A stretch of DNA of 64,000 nt, taken from NCBI GenBank assembly GCA_964057225.1, contig OZ059896.1, positions 14,830,501-14,894,500 of the forward strand, written 5' to 3'. A model generated the notes under the pieces. The model did not search any database. It had not been told where the DNA came from and saw nothing but the letters and a program-made list of their open reading frames with translations. Made by a program: the position numbers and the translations under genes. The stretch is from Auanema rhodensis (lineage: Eukaryota > Nematoda > Chromadorea > Rhabditida > Rhabditidae). Below, one piece after another: positions 24,114 to 37,800 of the stretch. Every line of letters begins with the position of its first letter. The first letter of the stretch is position 1.

Positions 24114-25360
24114 ATTTTCGCTTTAGCTTGTTTTGTAAAGTGTCACATTAGGCTATGCAAATAGTCAAAAATATAACGCATATATATGTAAAAAGATGTT
24201 GAGTTTGGTTTAATTTCATATCATAAATTCAACATAATTTTATCCAGTATACATTAAATGCTCGTTGTATATATGTTGTATCAAGCACCTATAGAGCGTG
24301 TACATGCCATGTGATATGCCTTATTTATTTTTAAATAATAAAAGACCTTTTCTAGCAACTGCTGCGTAATGGAATAAGAAAAGTGGATAGAGAAAAAGTT
24401 TAGAACGTTTTGCCATATCTGCAAATATAACTATTTCTTAACTTATGTTTTCAAAGAAATTAAACAGAAAGGTCCGCACTCCTCATTTTTTAGTCAGTTT
24501 TCAAACATGTATATATAGTGGTTATTATCCAAAAATTGTTCTTACTTTTGAAGATATTATCGAGTTGGAAATTATTTCTAATAAGTATATTAGCTAAGAA
24601 GGTTAAAATCGGATTTCTAGCCCTCTGTAAATGAATTAGCTGTTGGCTACAATGTCGGAGTCAACCAAATATTATGCAGCTGCAAAGAATACTTCTGAGG
24701 GCTATTCGTCTTCTATAAGAAAATAAGGATAAGCCAGTTCATCCTAATAAACGTAATAATCTCATTGCTGTTCTGTGATTTACATGGTAGTTTCTGCCAT
24801 AATAATCTTGATATATCCTTTACATGACTCATTCATGCAGTACTAATAAAACAAGTTATAAGATTCAGTAATAATGAAGCTGGGTCATGATCATATACTT
24901 CAATATCCATGTGAAAGCTATTTAGAGTAATAGCACCAAGGTTGAATAATGGTACATCTTTTAGATGAAGCTAAGTTGTTATTCTAAATTCCTTTTAGCT
25001 TTGTTGTATATTCCTTTACATGTATAATTAAACTAAATAATCAGAAATCGAATTAGGTCTCTAAATGAAAGAACTTAAAACGAAGGAGAAAAGAAGAAAA
25101 GTGTCAAAAAAAGTGGGATGTCGGTAGGCGTGTACTAAACGGAGGGGGCGGAGTCTCAGCTGGCAGGCAGCCTTTTCATGCTGGGTCTTTTCTGCCATCG
25201 TTGCGTGAGAGTGCTCTGCGAATTCTGTATTCAACAGGTGAAACCTTTGAGTATTAAGCTGTGTGGTATATCTATCGTCCAAATCTGTTCTATTATTTGC
25301 ACTGAATATTTTTTAATTTACAAAATCCGGAAATTGCTATTGCGTGAGCTGATTACTAAT
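24114..25360. other. Intergenic, dynactin 3' region
   Basis: Holds the dynactin 3' UTR/polyA region and no clear gene. A 24-codon ORF at 24652-24726 (starting MSESTKYYAAAK) is the only coding-like stretch. A GC-rich island at about 25130-25200, including GGAGGGGGCGGAG, precedes the next gene and may be its promoter. Confidence 0.4.
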
Positions 25361-28300
25361 ATGGGATCATTGAAGTAAGCGGTCTAATTTTTTTGTTGTA
25401 TTATCAGTACATTGTTTTTCTTTGTGTTAGAATATTTTGAGAAATTCAAGATAATTACGGATATGTATTGGCTTCGTTTACTCTGAATACTCATTACTTT
25501 CAGTATTTGAGCACAAATTGCTATAGACAAAGCGAGAGAAAACCTGAAGTTTTGAAAGACTCTTTTGCTGCTTTGCCAGATAAAGACGATGAAGTGGCTG
25601 AACATTATAATTACTTTCTCCGTTCCTAATTTATTATAAATAGCAAATTTCGTTTGCCAGTGACAAGACAAGCACTAAGTTTTGAATCTAAACAAATAAT
25701 TGTTCGTAGTGTTGCTTGAATGTTTCTCTTCTCTCTGTTCTCAGTATAGCTCTGCTCTTAGCCCTTGGTACATGCACGAATCCAAAGCTTGCTTTGTTCA
25801 TTATGTGGGGGGGGGGGGATTTGTCAGGCAGACTCTAGTTGATATTTCTAGGAGCATTTCTAGCAATCCACAATTTCCTTATTTTTCTATTTCTGTTTTC
25901 ATGCACGATTTTGGTAATCCCCTTTTTTATCATTAAAAAAAATGAGGGTACTTCAGAAACATTCAACTATATCGCCATACTTGATAAGTTTTTTTGTACT
26001 GAATAGAAAGTATTAGAACAGCTTTCGCTTCCACTTTCTTTGATTGATTTATTTAGCTCGTAGTTATGTTCTGTGACCTCTAACTATTTTTACATTAAGC
26101 TAACCCCGAAGATTATTGCTCGCGAAAAGCGCATAAGATGGTTCAAGCAGAAACTGACAAGTAGAACTTCGTTGCTTTTTTTGTGATCCGAGCGACTTGC
26201 GCTGCTCTCATTTAAGCTGTATAATCCAAGCTGGCTCGCTATCAGACTTATATATGTATGAAATTACAAACAGTCTTATGATGTTCGATTATTATAAGGC
26301 TCTTTTTTCTAAATTTTTTCCAATACTATTAGCTATGCCAGCTGGGTGGTCACGTTTCCCTGGTGATTCATCTACTATGAAAATGTATATGAATTGCCTT
26401 TTGAAGCAATTAGAAAACAAAATATATGAAAAATTCACTGCGGAATATAAAACGACAACAAAGCACACCTATTCTATTTACAACGGGGAACAGCTACTAG
26501 TTTTCAAAATTCAAAACAAACCGTAAATATGCATACCTGATCCGTTAATCTGATTTATTATTTGTCTACTGAATATAAACGGAGTGATGATACGAACCAT
26601 TAGCTATATACAACAGTATGATCAACATGTTGTATAGGGAAGTAACCATAATTGAGTTAACTGAATCTTCCGTCTCTTGAAAGCAAAATAATAGCTTTTG
26701 TTATTAGAAATATTTGTTTTCAACTTCATCTTTTTCTATTAACATTTCCAAAAATAATATGACTTATCAATGTAAACAAGCATTTACTCATCTTCAACAC
26801 TTTTCTTAATACAATTGTCATGTGCATACATGACATTCTTTGAAACAGCTTTCTATGTTTACAAAAAATGCTTGAATATGTGATGCTCGGGCATAATTCA
26901 AACTAGTTGTGATTTCAATTGTAACTAGATGAGCTACTAATTCTCAATTTTCTGAATTCAACATTGCCAGTGTTGATCTAGATTATACCGATGATTTTTT
27001 TGCAACGTCAAGTGGGAGAGAGAACGAAATATGAACAAACACAGTTGGTGACAGCTGAATAAAATTATGAATTGAACATTCATTGGATTTGTTCAATTAT
27101 ATACAACCAACTGGGCAAAAAAAAAGATTTACTGAAATACACGAAATAACTAATTCATTATTATCATTTTGTGCATGTCAATGAGTTTAGTCGAAGTTTT
27201 TGTGTCTTGTTTTTGCTCAAAGTTATCGGTAGAGTTTAGAATCAGAAAGAGCAATTCGAGGGACCACTGTAAAGACTACGCACTTTTCTAGCTCAACTAA
27301 CTTTTGCCTTATATCAATGTTCTCTTCTTCAAGGCTTGAACAACATTAAGCTCTTTATGCTTTGCTAGTATGATTTCGTGTACTTAGTGTTTTGAAAATA
27401 TACCTCTGAAATATGAAAATCCCAATAAGGTCTCTGAATTATTCATAAATAGATTTCACCTTTTTGTGTTAAAATTTAGACAGACCTCAGCTTTGTGGTA
27501 ATATTTCTTTGCTGTAACAAAGCGCTGACAATGAACAAATTGAAGATTACAAGAATATAAACCTTGTGTAGACTAGTGAAGCTTGAGGAAATGTTTCCAT
27601 GGATTCGAATAATTTCAATAAAATATCTTTTTTTTTAGGATGAAAACAGTATTTGTCCAAATGTAGAAAAAACAAAAACAGAGTTAAAAAAAGCAGTAAT
27701 TAGAAATGTGAATACAGAACCAAGAAGACTATAAGATGTTTGGTGGTCGCCTTGAGACCAAAAAATGATATTTTTCTGACTGACTTTAGAAAAAAAAGTA
27801 TTTTTCTGTTGAACCATTCGAATTCCTCAAAATCTCTCCGTTTGTTACCCAGCGTATTTATGCAAAAGTTAGAATAATGAAACTATTTAGGTCTCAGAAT
27901 AATTTCTCTCTGTTAAATTTTTTTTAATGTGCATACTCAAATTGCCTTTTTCTTCTTGGATCCTTTGAATGTTGCTCTGAAAAGCTTTTCACATTTAGCT
28001 CAAAGGTTGGAATAAATTAGATATTAATTGGAGAAAGATTTATGAATGGAATTCATATCTGAACGGTTGATCTGTTAGCTAAGAAGTAAGCGGCTTGCAA
28101 GACTGACGGGTCACATTGGCCATTGAAGTTAGTGGCTAATCATATCTGATTATGATAGATAGGGGATGTTTAAAAACTTCATTTTCAGTCTAAGTCAATT
28201 GAAGTATTAGTTCAAATTTGGAGCAAAGCTATTAAAGGATTTATTTTATTTAACGCGTATTCTTTCTATTGTTCCCCATGGAGACAAAATAATAGCGATA

Positions 28301-30971
28301 TAACTCAGACTTTAGTTTACAACAGAACAGTTACTATTTCATTTCTCATTTTTGTCGATTTGCTGTCTTATTTCTGTTCTTGGTGAGCTCACTGCTGGAG
28401 CCATGAACCAATTCCATCCATCCATCCTGACAAGCAGACAAACAGACTAAGAATCACATAAGTTGCCTCAAGGTTTTATAGCTATTTCTTCCTTTTTAGC
28501 TTGGCCGTCTATTGAAACTCCGGAAAGGTGTTCACCATATGACCGCGGCACGTGTTGCCATATTAGGCAATTCTACTGACACAGTGAACCATGAGCAGAA
28601 AGTCTCTTTGATCTTTTCTAGCTAAAAATATTTCCCTTTCAAGTAATGCATTGCACTCACTGAGAAATACGGGAGAAAAAAGTGGAATATTTATTTTACA
28701 ATGAATAAGGTGGACATTTTTTGTCATATTGAGCGAATAATGAAATCGAATTGTTTTTACCCGCATAATTTTTTTTGTGGTTCTCCCAACTATATGAAGT
28801 AGGCAAGCAGATTTTATGTTAATTAAAGGTCTACAACTTTAAACGTATAAAAAATCACGTAATTCGGACACTCATTTCTTTTGCCCTTCAATTTGCGAGT
28901 AAACGGTTGTGCTTCCAACTCTTCTTCTCAATCTCTCATTCTTTTGCTCTCTTTTATATTGAGAATCGAAAGAATTGATCGTAAATCTAATTAAAATAAT
29001 AGTCTTGAACTTTGCTCTTTCATCTATACTTAACATCTTAGACTTAAATAAATAGAATCTGTATTACTTCACATAATTATTCCTTATTTAGAAGCAACTG
29101 ACGCTATGCAGGAAAAAAAGAGAGTAGAAAATGATTCCTAAGTATTAGGAAACTATTAAATGTGCATTTTGGTCAAAAGTAGATGTCACACATCAAATCA
29201 TGACACGCCATTTTTTGCCCACTTACCCCTAGTATAAACTATAACATTCTGGTTATATGAAATACGATATAAGGATATCTGCAAACACCTGCCCAAAACA
29301 TTTATTAATTTATTGCTAGCATACAATTGAAATTTGCAAATTTTTTTAACATTATTTCAAGAGGTCTTCAAGAAGTACACACTAAGGATATTAGTCCGGC
29401 GATGTTTAAAGCATCATTGCGCTTATTATTAGCACAACGACAACATACACACACAGCCACCCAGTGCAAAGGTGTGATGGGATTGCCTTGCAACCATCGG
29501 AACAAGTTCATTCTCAGTTCTTTTGGGACACCTCAAAGAAATTAGCTTAATGAAGGGAAATAAGCGATATAATTAGATATTTACTCTTATCTCTTTGTTT
29601 CTGAAAGTTTTGATTTATTCATATTTCTTCATCGTGTTTTTGAATTTATAATAAGAAAAGCAGAGACATTAAGTTGATAATAGATTCTATTATTATGAGC
29701 TCACAGTAGAAAAAGATATATGAATGCTCGCATGGCCTTCATTTATGATCAGAGTCACAGCATCGGCGTCTGAATATTGAAAAGACTAAGGACATCTGAA
29801 ATATCAGATTACGGGACGATGCGTAAAATGAAGAGTCAGAAGAGCATCATCCTTTTCATTGATGCTTAGGAGAAGCTGCACATGAATCTTCTATATTCGC
29901 TCTTTCACAATTTCCCATTCTCTCCCTCTCTCTCATTCACCCACATTCTCGTCACTAGCTTCTATCTAACACACGTAGTCCATACACACATATATGAAGT
30001 ATAGAAGATGAGAAAAGTCAACAAGTGGCTATTCTTTTTCACATAATGTATGACACTAGAAGTAGGGGGGAAGCTGATGTCGCAATGCGAAAATGTCTTT
30101 TTCTTCTAGATATAACTTTGTTCTTTGTTTTCATACTCTATTGAACTGTTTTATGCTTTATGCATACTCAAAAAGCATTTAAGAATTTTCTTCTGATTAC
30201 CTTACTTCCTATATTTTCAATAAAAAAAAGACAAAAACAAAGGATGTATTCTGAATAACATCTTAGAACAACAAAAAAACTCTTTCTGGGGATTTTTGGT
30301 AGTTTCCGGTCACAACATTGTAGTCATTAAACAAAAAACAATGTAATGTTATATTCCCTAAGATCATGATGAGGGGTAGAGACACCCTTCCTTGTTTTAC
30401 AAGTGTATGCCTGAGCAACGACGACCAATGAAGCTTTCATTCCCTGCGGGACCTTTCTTTTGATGAGACAACTATCTTCATGTTGCGAGGAAAGATATGA
30501 AGCGACTGAAATACATAGTTATTGCTTATATGAAAAGAAGCTTATTTATGTGCGTGATGTGCTGATAGTCTTTCAAATATTGCAGGGAAATTGAAAATGG
30601 TATAATCGAAGCTGGGTTGCAGAGTAAAAACTTTTTAATGAACTTCGATATTTTTTGAATAAAATCTAAATCTCTATTCATTTAAAAAAATGACTACGCT
30701 GGTATCAAAAATCTACTATTATTTGATTGCAGATCTTTCGGACATCAACTAGCCGATTCTGTCAGACGACTACTTCGTTCTCCACGGCAAACTCACAGTC
30801 GAATGTTTTTCAAACGACGTGAAGGAACAATGGACACATATTCAGATTTGAGGTATACTTCTATAAGTATAGTAAATAACAATAACTTTCAGCACACCTA
30901 ATTCTACTAGAAGTGTTTCATTTATTGAAGCTATTTCCTGGCCGTTTATTGATGATGAAATCATAGAATAA
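25361..30971 (+). CDS. 70-residue basic protein with N-myristoylation-type start
   Basis: I do not recognise this protein. Exons 25361-25374, 30733-30852 and 30893-30971 join in frame. Exons 2 and 3 are well supported (acceptor TTGCAG, GT-AG 40-nt intron, stop TAA). Exon 1 is a 14-nt inference: ATG GGA TCA TTG AA plus a GTAAGC donor, 5.36 kb upstream, whose phase fits exon 2. The product starts MGSLKS, which fits the N-myristoyltransferase consensus (Gly2, Ser6), then a basic segment (VRRLLRSPRQTHSRMFFKRR) suited to membrane phospholipids, and an acidic end (DDEIIE). Alternative first exons in the long intron, or a continuous upstream frame from ATG 25178, cannot be excluded. A small membrane-anchored adaptor is an inference only. 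Confidence 0.5.
25375..30732. other. 5.4-kb intron-like, gene-poor interval
   Basis: Treated as the first intron of the 70-residue protein. It contains a 12-G run at 25807-25818, an isolated ORF at about 26257-26526 (about 90 codons from an ATG, no family), a pyrimidine-rich block (CTCTCTCC) near 29910-29940, and otherwise AT-rich sequence. I see no other gene. Confidence 0.4.
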
Positions 30972-32996
30972 AGCTAAAAATCAGATGAAACTCAAAAACT
31001 ATTGTCGCGTCATGGCAATATTGAATATCACTTGAATATTGATACAAATCTCTGAAAAAGGCATTTTTTTCCAATAGTATAATGTGATCTCTATTTTCCC
31101 GATGACTATTTCCATTCATGCCAACGTAATATGTTTTACATTTTATTTTACCATATTCATGATGTACATATGCATATAGTTTTTTAAGACCTGATTCTGG
31201 GTAGTTCAAGTGAAGTTACCTAATATTGTTTTTTTTTAATCAATCAGATTTTGTTTGTTAATATTATTAAGTCTTTATTCCAATAATTGGTTAAATTTTC
31301 CTTTTCAAACATTTTCCTTGTTTATCAGCGGCTTTGTATATATAGCGGTATATTGAAAAAGGTTTTGATACACGGTTCTGAGATAAATATTAATTTCTTA
31401 CTCATTTCCGTTTGTTTTTGTTATTATACCTCTTTGATGCAAAAAAAATATTGAACAAAACGAACATAAGAAATATTCAACCGCACGTCATACTGCTACA
31501 ACAAGAAATGAAACATTTAGAAGCTGAAGTGAACTGTAATATGCAAATATTATGAAATTAAACACATATTCAATGTATGAAACTTTTTTTTATAATATAT
31601 TTTAATAATATGAAACTGAAGTATAGAGAAAACTTGTGTTTTTTATTACATCCACTTCCGGTTAATGTGACATACAAAGCTTTTTGAAACTTTTCACACG
31701 TACACTGATTTTAAAATGTTTACAATTCAATAGATTTATAAACATACTGAATTATGGGCGTCTGTTCTAGTTCAAAAATTGCCCTAGTCTCCTTCATTCA
31801 ACATGATTGGATATATCATGCATAAAAGCGATTTGTTAAATGGGAGAGCATAAAATGTATAAGTGTAAGTTTCCATGAAAGTTGATAACGAGTAAGAAAA
31901 AGCTGTATTTATTGTGAACGACATAATATTTTAATTTGAAACAATGAAATGTACTAATAGAAAAATGGACTGAACATAAGATTATGAGTGCTTAAAACTG
32001 CTCGTGTTGCTATCCATCTTGGAAGTTTATTTCCTTTTTTTTTTGAATTTGTCATGGTTTATGAATAAGGGCATATAAGCAACAATCAAAGAATAGGTGA
32101 TGTTGCCAATTGAATTATAGAAGTTTATTATGTAAGTCAACGCATATTCTTTGAATGTTGAAGCTTGAATATTTTCATATTTCTTCAATAGAACGAAGTA
32201 TATGTGGGAGTATGTGAGAATAACTCCATATGAAGGCTAATTTACTTCAAAAGAATGCTTAGGCAATTACCAATCTAAGGGGTAACACTTTTACTTGCAG
32301 CAATTTGTGAGATCTTAAATGGAATTGGAAACCGCTACAACATTCTTTCCCACTTTTCATGTTTAAAGTTACTATGTTTCCAAGGCCAGTTCTAGCTTTG
32401 GAGCTTATAAAATGAAGGGAAACATATCCGCATGTGGTTGTAAAAATTCCGTTTCCAGAAATTATCTTCCTTCCGTCTGAGTGAGCGATTTACAGAATTT
32501 AAGGGTGAATTTCAAAGAAATAACATTAAACATCAGCCTACTTATTCTTTTCAGAAAAAATACGTAATACTACTATTGTTTTAAAGTAATATGTTTCAGG
32601 ATATTCATTGGTTCTCCCAAACTTCAACACCCTTAAAAATATATTCTGAACTGAATAAAAAAATAATAAAAAGCGTGTATTTCCTTGTGTATATTGAGGA
32701 ATATAATCTGAAAAACAATGGTAGTAAGACCAGGTAAATATAAACAAAGCCTACTTTTTAGAACCCATGAATAATGAATACGTGGGAGGACATTTATTGA
32801 AAAGGCGATAATAATCACAATATATAACATAAAAGGTGAAACAATAAGTAGAAACAACAAATAAAACCATATACCCTAGATAAATTTAAGAAGAGCATAA
32901 TACACGTAAAATTGTAAATCACAAGTAATAGAAACATGATAAATCTCAAATAATACTATTATAGCATTAGGTTCCATTCATATTGTGTTAATGTTA

Positions 32997-33046
<50 letters not shown>

Positions 33047-33401
33047 CTTTAAAACATAGTTTAGATAAGTACAATTAGAAAAATATAAATTAGTATTGGT
33101 CGGTATACAAGTAGGGTTTGTTAAAATGCTTATAAATATCATGAACAATGATTTTTCAAATTATACTTAAATGTTTCTGTATCTCCAAGAACAAAAGCAT
33201 ATAAGGGCTGGAATAATAAACAGAGCTATAAAACTTTTAAAGAACAGATACGTATCTCCATTGAATGGTCTAAAAAAAAAATTATAGCTGAATCTAAAGT
33301 GAGAAGCGACGAGGAACATGCAATTCATGCAAGCAAGACAATAGCATTCACTAAACATCACATCAGCGTTAACATAGAAGAATTTAAAAAATTATAAAAG
33401 C
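30972..33401. other. AT-rich intergenic spacer
   Basis: No convincing gene. A possible terminal exon reads on the plus strand at about 31470-31552 (PHVILLQQEMKHLEAEVNC then a stop) but has no partner exon. A GAT microsatellite lies at 32997-33044. Confidence 0.4.
32997..33044. repeat. (ATG/GAT)n microsatellite
   Basis: About 15 tandem GAT triplets ending in GAC GAT, in non-coding spacer. Confidence 0.9.
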
Positions 33402-34077
33402 CTACAAATCATAGCCTGCAGCACGAGCTTGCTTCATTAGTTCTTCTTGTTCTTTGCGAGTCATCGGTTCTACAACGTATACTAGCAAATAAGTACACAT
33501 GAAACCCAGTAATGCCATGAGGGTGAAGAAAGCTAATGTCGCTAACCTAACCCCTTCGCTAAAAAAACGTGAAAAGCGAAGATTATTACGTTCTTCACAT
33601 AACATACTCATCTCTTTCTTCAGGGGCCGTTTCACCGTTTTCATCTTGAATGGCTTGCATTGCGCTCTTCTTGCTCCTACGACTATGCTAAAAAACAGAA
33701 CTTTAAGATAACATTTTAGATAAGATCATTTACGGGTAAAGCTATTTGTGTATCAGGACGATACTCGTCATAAAGTTCTCCCGGCTTTTTTCCGGCTTTC
33801 ATTTTAGCTATAACTTCGTCTGCTAATTTTCTGGCTTCTTCTGGACTCATCGGTGATTCCTTCAAAATTAGTAGTAGAGTATGGAACAGTTACAAAATAC
33901 TACCTTTGCTACTTTTAAGTCATCTACTCTTGCTTTTTCAAGTAATTTATCACTGGACACTGCTTCAGATTCTTCTGTGAAAGAATTCGAAGATCCAGGC
34001 TTGTTGCCACAATCATCGTCCTGCTTAGGGCAAATTATATTAAATTGATTTTGTAGTTCAAAACAAACTTTTTGCAT
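33402..34077 (-). CDS. Unrecognised single-pass membrane protein
   Basis: No family recognised. Four to five short-intron exons run from ATG 34077 to TAG 33404-33402, about 180 residues. An N-terminal half with Cys and many acids (CPKQDDDCGNKPGSSNSF) leads to a charged helical region (MSPEEARKLADEVIAKMKAG), then Lys/Arg-rich HSRRSKKSAMQ. One strong membrane helix follows (LATLAFFTLMALLGFMCTYL), then a short charged tail with EEELMKQARAAG-like helix. There is no signal peptide, so a tail-proximal anchor with most of the protein on the cytosolic side is likely. A minus-strand TTTTAG acceptor at about 34124 lies 46 nt before the ATG and could be a trans-splice site. It sits 0.8 kb downstream of filamin, same strand. 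Confidence 0.65.
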
Positions 34078-34890
34078 ATTAATTATTTTTCCTAGCTGAC
34101 GATAATTATTCGTTGTATGTTCTAAAATAACATAATTATACAATTACTGAAGGTTATAATAAAAACATTGAAATAAATAGTTGAAACCTGACGTTTTAAA
34201 AGTGTATTCAAAATAAAATTTAAAAATCGATCAGAAGTTCAAAAAATGAGTCATGGTATTAAACTACAAGTTAATAATAGCTTGATTAACTGAAAAATAT
34301 TAATAATAAAGAAAATAGTTCTAATGATAACATTTTCCCTTAAACCCAACACTAAAAAACGATAACGAAGCAGGAAGAAATATTTGAAGAATTATAATGT
34401 TAAAAATTTCAGATATTTCTGGTGTAAAACCAAATAAATGCCAATATAACAAGAAAATTTAATACAACAAAACGACCAAAGAAACAAATTTGGAATTGGT
34501 AATTCGAAAGCCGGAACGGGATGTGTCCGCACCCCAGTGCGATCGGGATGACGTTTTGATGCACATCTACTTGTTCAATGTTTGAATCATGAAGTGTGGC
34601 TAAAATCCAATAAAAAACTATTTATTATTATTACTTTTTGCACATTTGAAATGGAAACTACAATGATAAATCTGTTAATAGAATTTTGCAGTTAGATTGA
34701 GGAAAAGCCAAAAAATACTTAAACAACATGGCTATTTTGAGCAATCTTAGTGTCATCAACGATAAGGAAACGATAAACAATACAAAAATGATCCTTGAAG
34801 ATCTAAAGCATTGACCATGATTCGTTGAAAAATAAAAGGCACACAGCTAAGGCAAGGTAAGGTGTACTGTGAAGTACAGAAAGAAAAACA
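34078..34890. other. Filamin 3' region / spacer
   Basis: AT-rich, with no gene seen apart from likely 3' UTR of filamin. A GC-richer patch near 34505-34560 has no obvious function. Confidence 0.4.
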
Positions 34891-37800
34891 TTATGGCGCA
34901 ATGGCGAAGGGGCTTCCAGGAATCTCCTAAAGGAAAAGATTTCAATGTCACCGTTTAGTATTCAAGGACCCACCTGTTCACCATATTTAATAAATACAAA
35001 TCCTTTAACACGATCGGGGATTCGATATGAAACGGCATAGTGACCATTTCCTTGATGCTTAACGATTACTTCGTCACATGGACCCTTTGTGGTTACTACT
35101 CCAACCATCAAAAGATTCGTTCCTGCAATTCAAAGACGCATTATTTTTGAAAAAAAATCAATAAATTCGAACCGGCTAAGCCAGTGTCAATGGTGAAGAC
35201 AGAAGGACGACCAGGGAAGAATTTATTGAGACCGGCACCCTTGGCAACAACCTTAAATAACGTTTCAACGAAATTGGAAATTTTTATATGAACCTTAGAA
35301 GCATCTCCCTTATATTCAGGAACAGTAGCAACATTTCCTTTACTTGTTTTCGCACCAGCTTCAATCTTAACTTCAGCAGACTCATTAAAACCGTTTCCTC
35401 CCAAAACTTTTCCGTCGATGGTAATTTTGTAAGGGGAACCAGGAATATGTACACCTGAAGAGAAACTTAAAAATAAATACAGCATAAAGAAGCCATACCA
35501 TTATACTTAACAGAAGCATAGTAGTCACCTGGAGCAAGAGGAGTGTAACGTACTTTGTAACCTTGAGTTGTCTAAACAATGGAGAAGATACACATGTTAT
35601 AGCCAAAATACATACCTCGTAAGCGTCTAAGGTTACTTTGCTTGGACCATCAATCTGGCAAGTCAAAATACCAGATCCAGCATTTACTGTTTTGATGTTA
35701 AATTCACATTTCTGGAAAATAAGCTCAAACACGATTCAGAAAAAAAATAACTCACATGTCCTGTCTCTCCTGAAACCAATCCAACTCCTTCAGCATGAAT
35801 AGCAGTTGGATCACTTAGATCAGCTCCACCAACACGGATACGGAAAGGAGAATCTCTCATTGGAGCTCCATCTAAGGTCACATGAATGTAGTGATTTCCT
35901 GCTTCCTTAGGAATGAAACGAAGAGCGTAGCTCTCTCCCTCTTCAATAGGTACGATATCGATGGTTTCCGTGACGTGACTTGGTGAAGTTACCTAAATAA
36001 AAATAATCATAAATGATTTGCACTCAAATAATTTACTTTAGCTTCCAAATGTCCTCTAGCTCTGTGGGTAAGTACAGTGAAAGTGAAAGCTTTTCCAGTA
36101 GGAATACGGTCATGGAAAGAAGCTAACTCAAGCTTACGAACTTCACCAGTGGCAGCAGCAATGAACACCTAAATGTTTTTTTTATTAAATCGGTGTTATT
36201 AGAAATATTACCTTAAAAGGCGAATCAGCTATGTGTGTGCTATTGAACTTAACGGCTACATTGTACTCACCAGGAACGGCAACTTGATATTCAACATGAC
36301 AGTTGCCATCCTATACATTTTCATTAAAGGAAATATTAAAATTAATGGCTTAATTATTTACCTTGTGGTCCTTAAATTCAATTGTAGGCTTACTTGGTCC
36401 TTCAATAGATACATCCAATTCTCCCGCGCCTGCTTCACGAGTATATATATTAAAATATTGTTTGCTGTTGGTTTCTCCTCTGACGACTCCCAAACCAGAA
36501 GCACGCACCTAAAGAACAAAATATATTTACAAAAACAATTCAGTATACAAACCTTATGAGCACCTCCTTCCTTGAAAGAACCAACGGTAAATTGGAAAGG
36601 AGAACCGTTGATGTGAGTATCACGATGCAGAATAGAGAGAGCATGAACTCCTTCTAATTCCGGACGGAATCTAAGAATGTAAGATATCACAATTTTACGT
36701 TAGACACTGTGTTACCTGATCAGGTAGAAGTTATCTCCTGTATCTCTCATTTCAACGTCTTCTGTATGTCCCTTGGGATCCATAACGCGAGCAGCAGTAT
36801 CCATAGGAGAACAGTTTGCGAGTTTCAAATATAAGACAGCCTCTTGATTAGGTAGACACATAGGAGCCTAAACAAGCGAAATATTTCATTATTACTAAAG
36901 AAGAAAAATATTATTGTCATATCATGGATATTTCACTTTCACGTCATTCTCATAAATATGTTGCTATATAAAATCTCACCTGTTCGGTTCTCTTTTTCAA
37001 AACGCCTTGAATAGCTCCAACTCCTTTTCCAGTACAATGTACTGTCAATGGACTATCTGAAAATATCAAGGCAATAATTTTCAAAGAAATATAATATCTT
37101 CAATTGTTCATCTTGTACGCAGCTGTTTTGTTTTAATATTTCTTTTTCGTCAGATCTGTGAAACAACAACATGCTCATGTAATGTAGAGTGAAATGATTC
37201 TATTGTCTAAGTATTAATGTGGGGAGTGGGCAATGCTTACATTATCTTAAGATATTGATATGGTGTAAAAAGAATCCTAACAGTAACATATTACCACCTA
37301 TCCAATATTTTATAATGAGCAACTGTGCGCTCTTTTTTCTCTGGTTAATTCTCAAACAATCTCTTGAATGCAACAATCGGTTTCTCAGTAGGCTGTCACC
37401 TGATAACGTTTTTAAAATTATGTTTTGAACTAGTGAGCGACATCTGTCAAAAACATAATGATACTGTTTTCAGCGCAAGAAAAAGTTCATCCCACCCGGA
37501 CAAATCGCAGATTGAAAAGAATGCATTGCAAGCTTTCCCAGGTTCCAATTTATAAAACATACGTGCACGTTCACTTATTGTCTATTTTTCAAGATCCCTG
37601 TTCTTTGCGGACAACATCGTATGTGAGTTTAACTACTGAAGTTTATTTATGAGAATGTTCTTTCTGGACTATGGTAGATGGTTTGAACAGAAATAGGAAA
37701 AAAATTGAATTACGATATCTCAAATTGATTAAGATGCTAGTGAAAGAAAACTCAAGCGGATATAAAGTTATGCCTAAGATCCACAATAACTCGGTCCACT

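Noticed and set aside
32997-33044. GAT repeat as an Asp-rich coding tract
   Set aside because: No open frame extends beyond the repeat; treated as a microsatellite.
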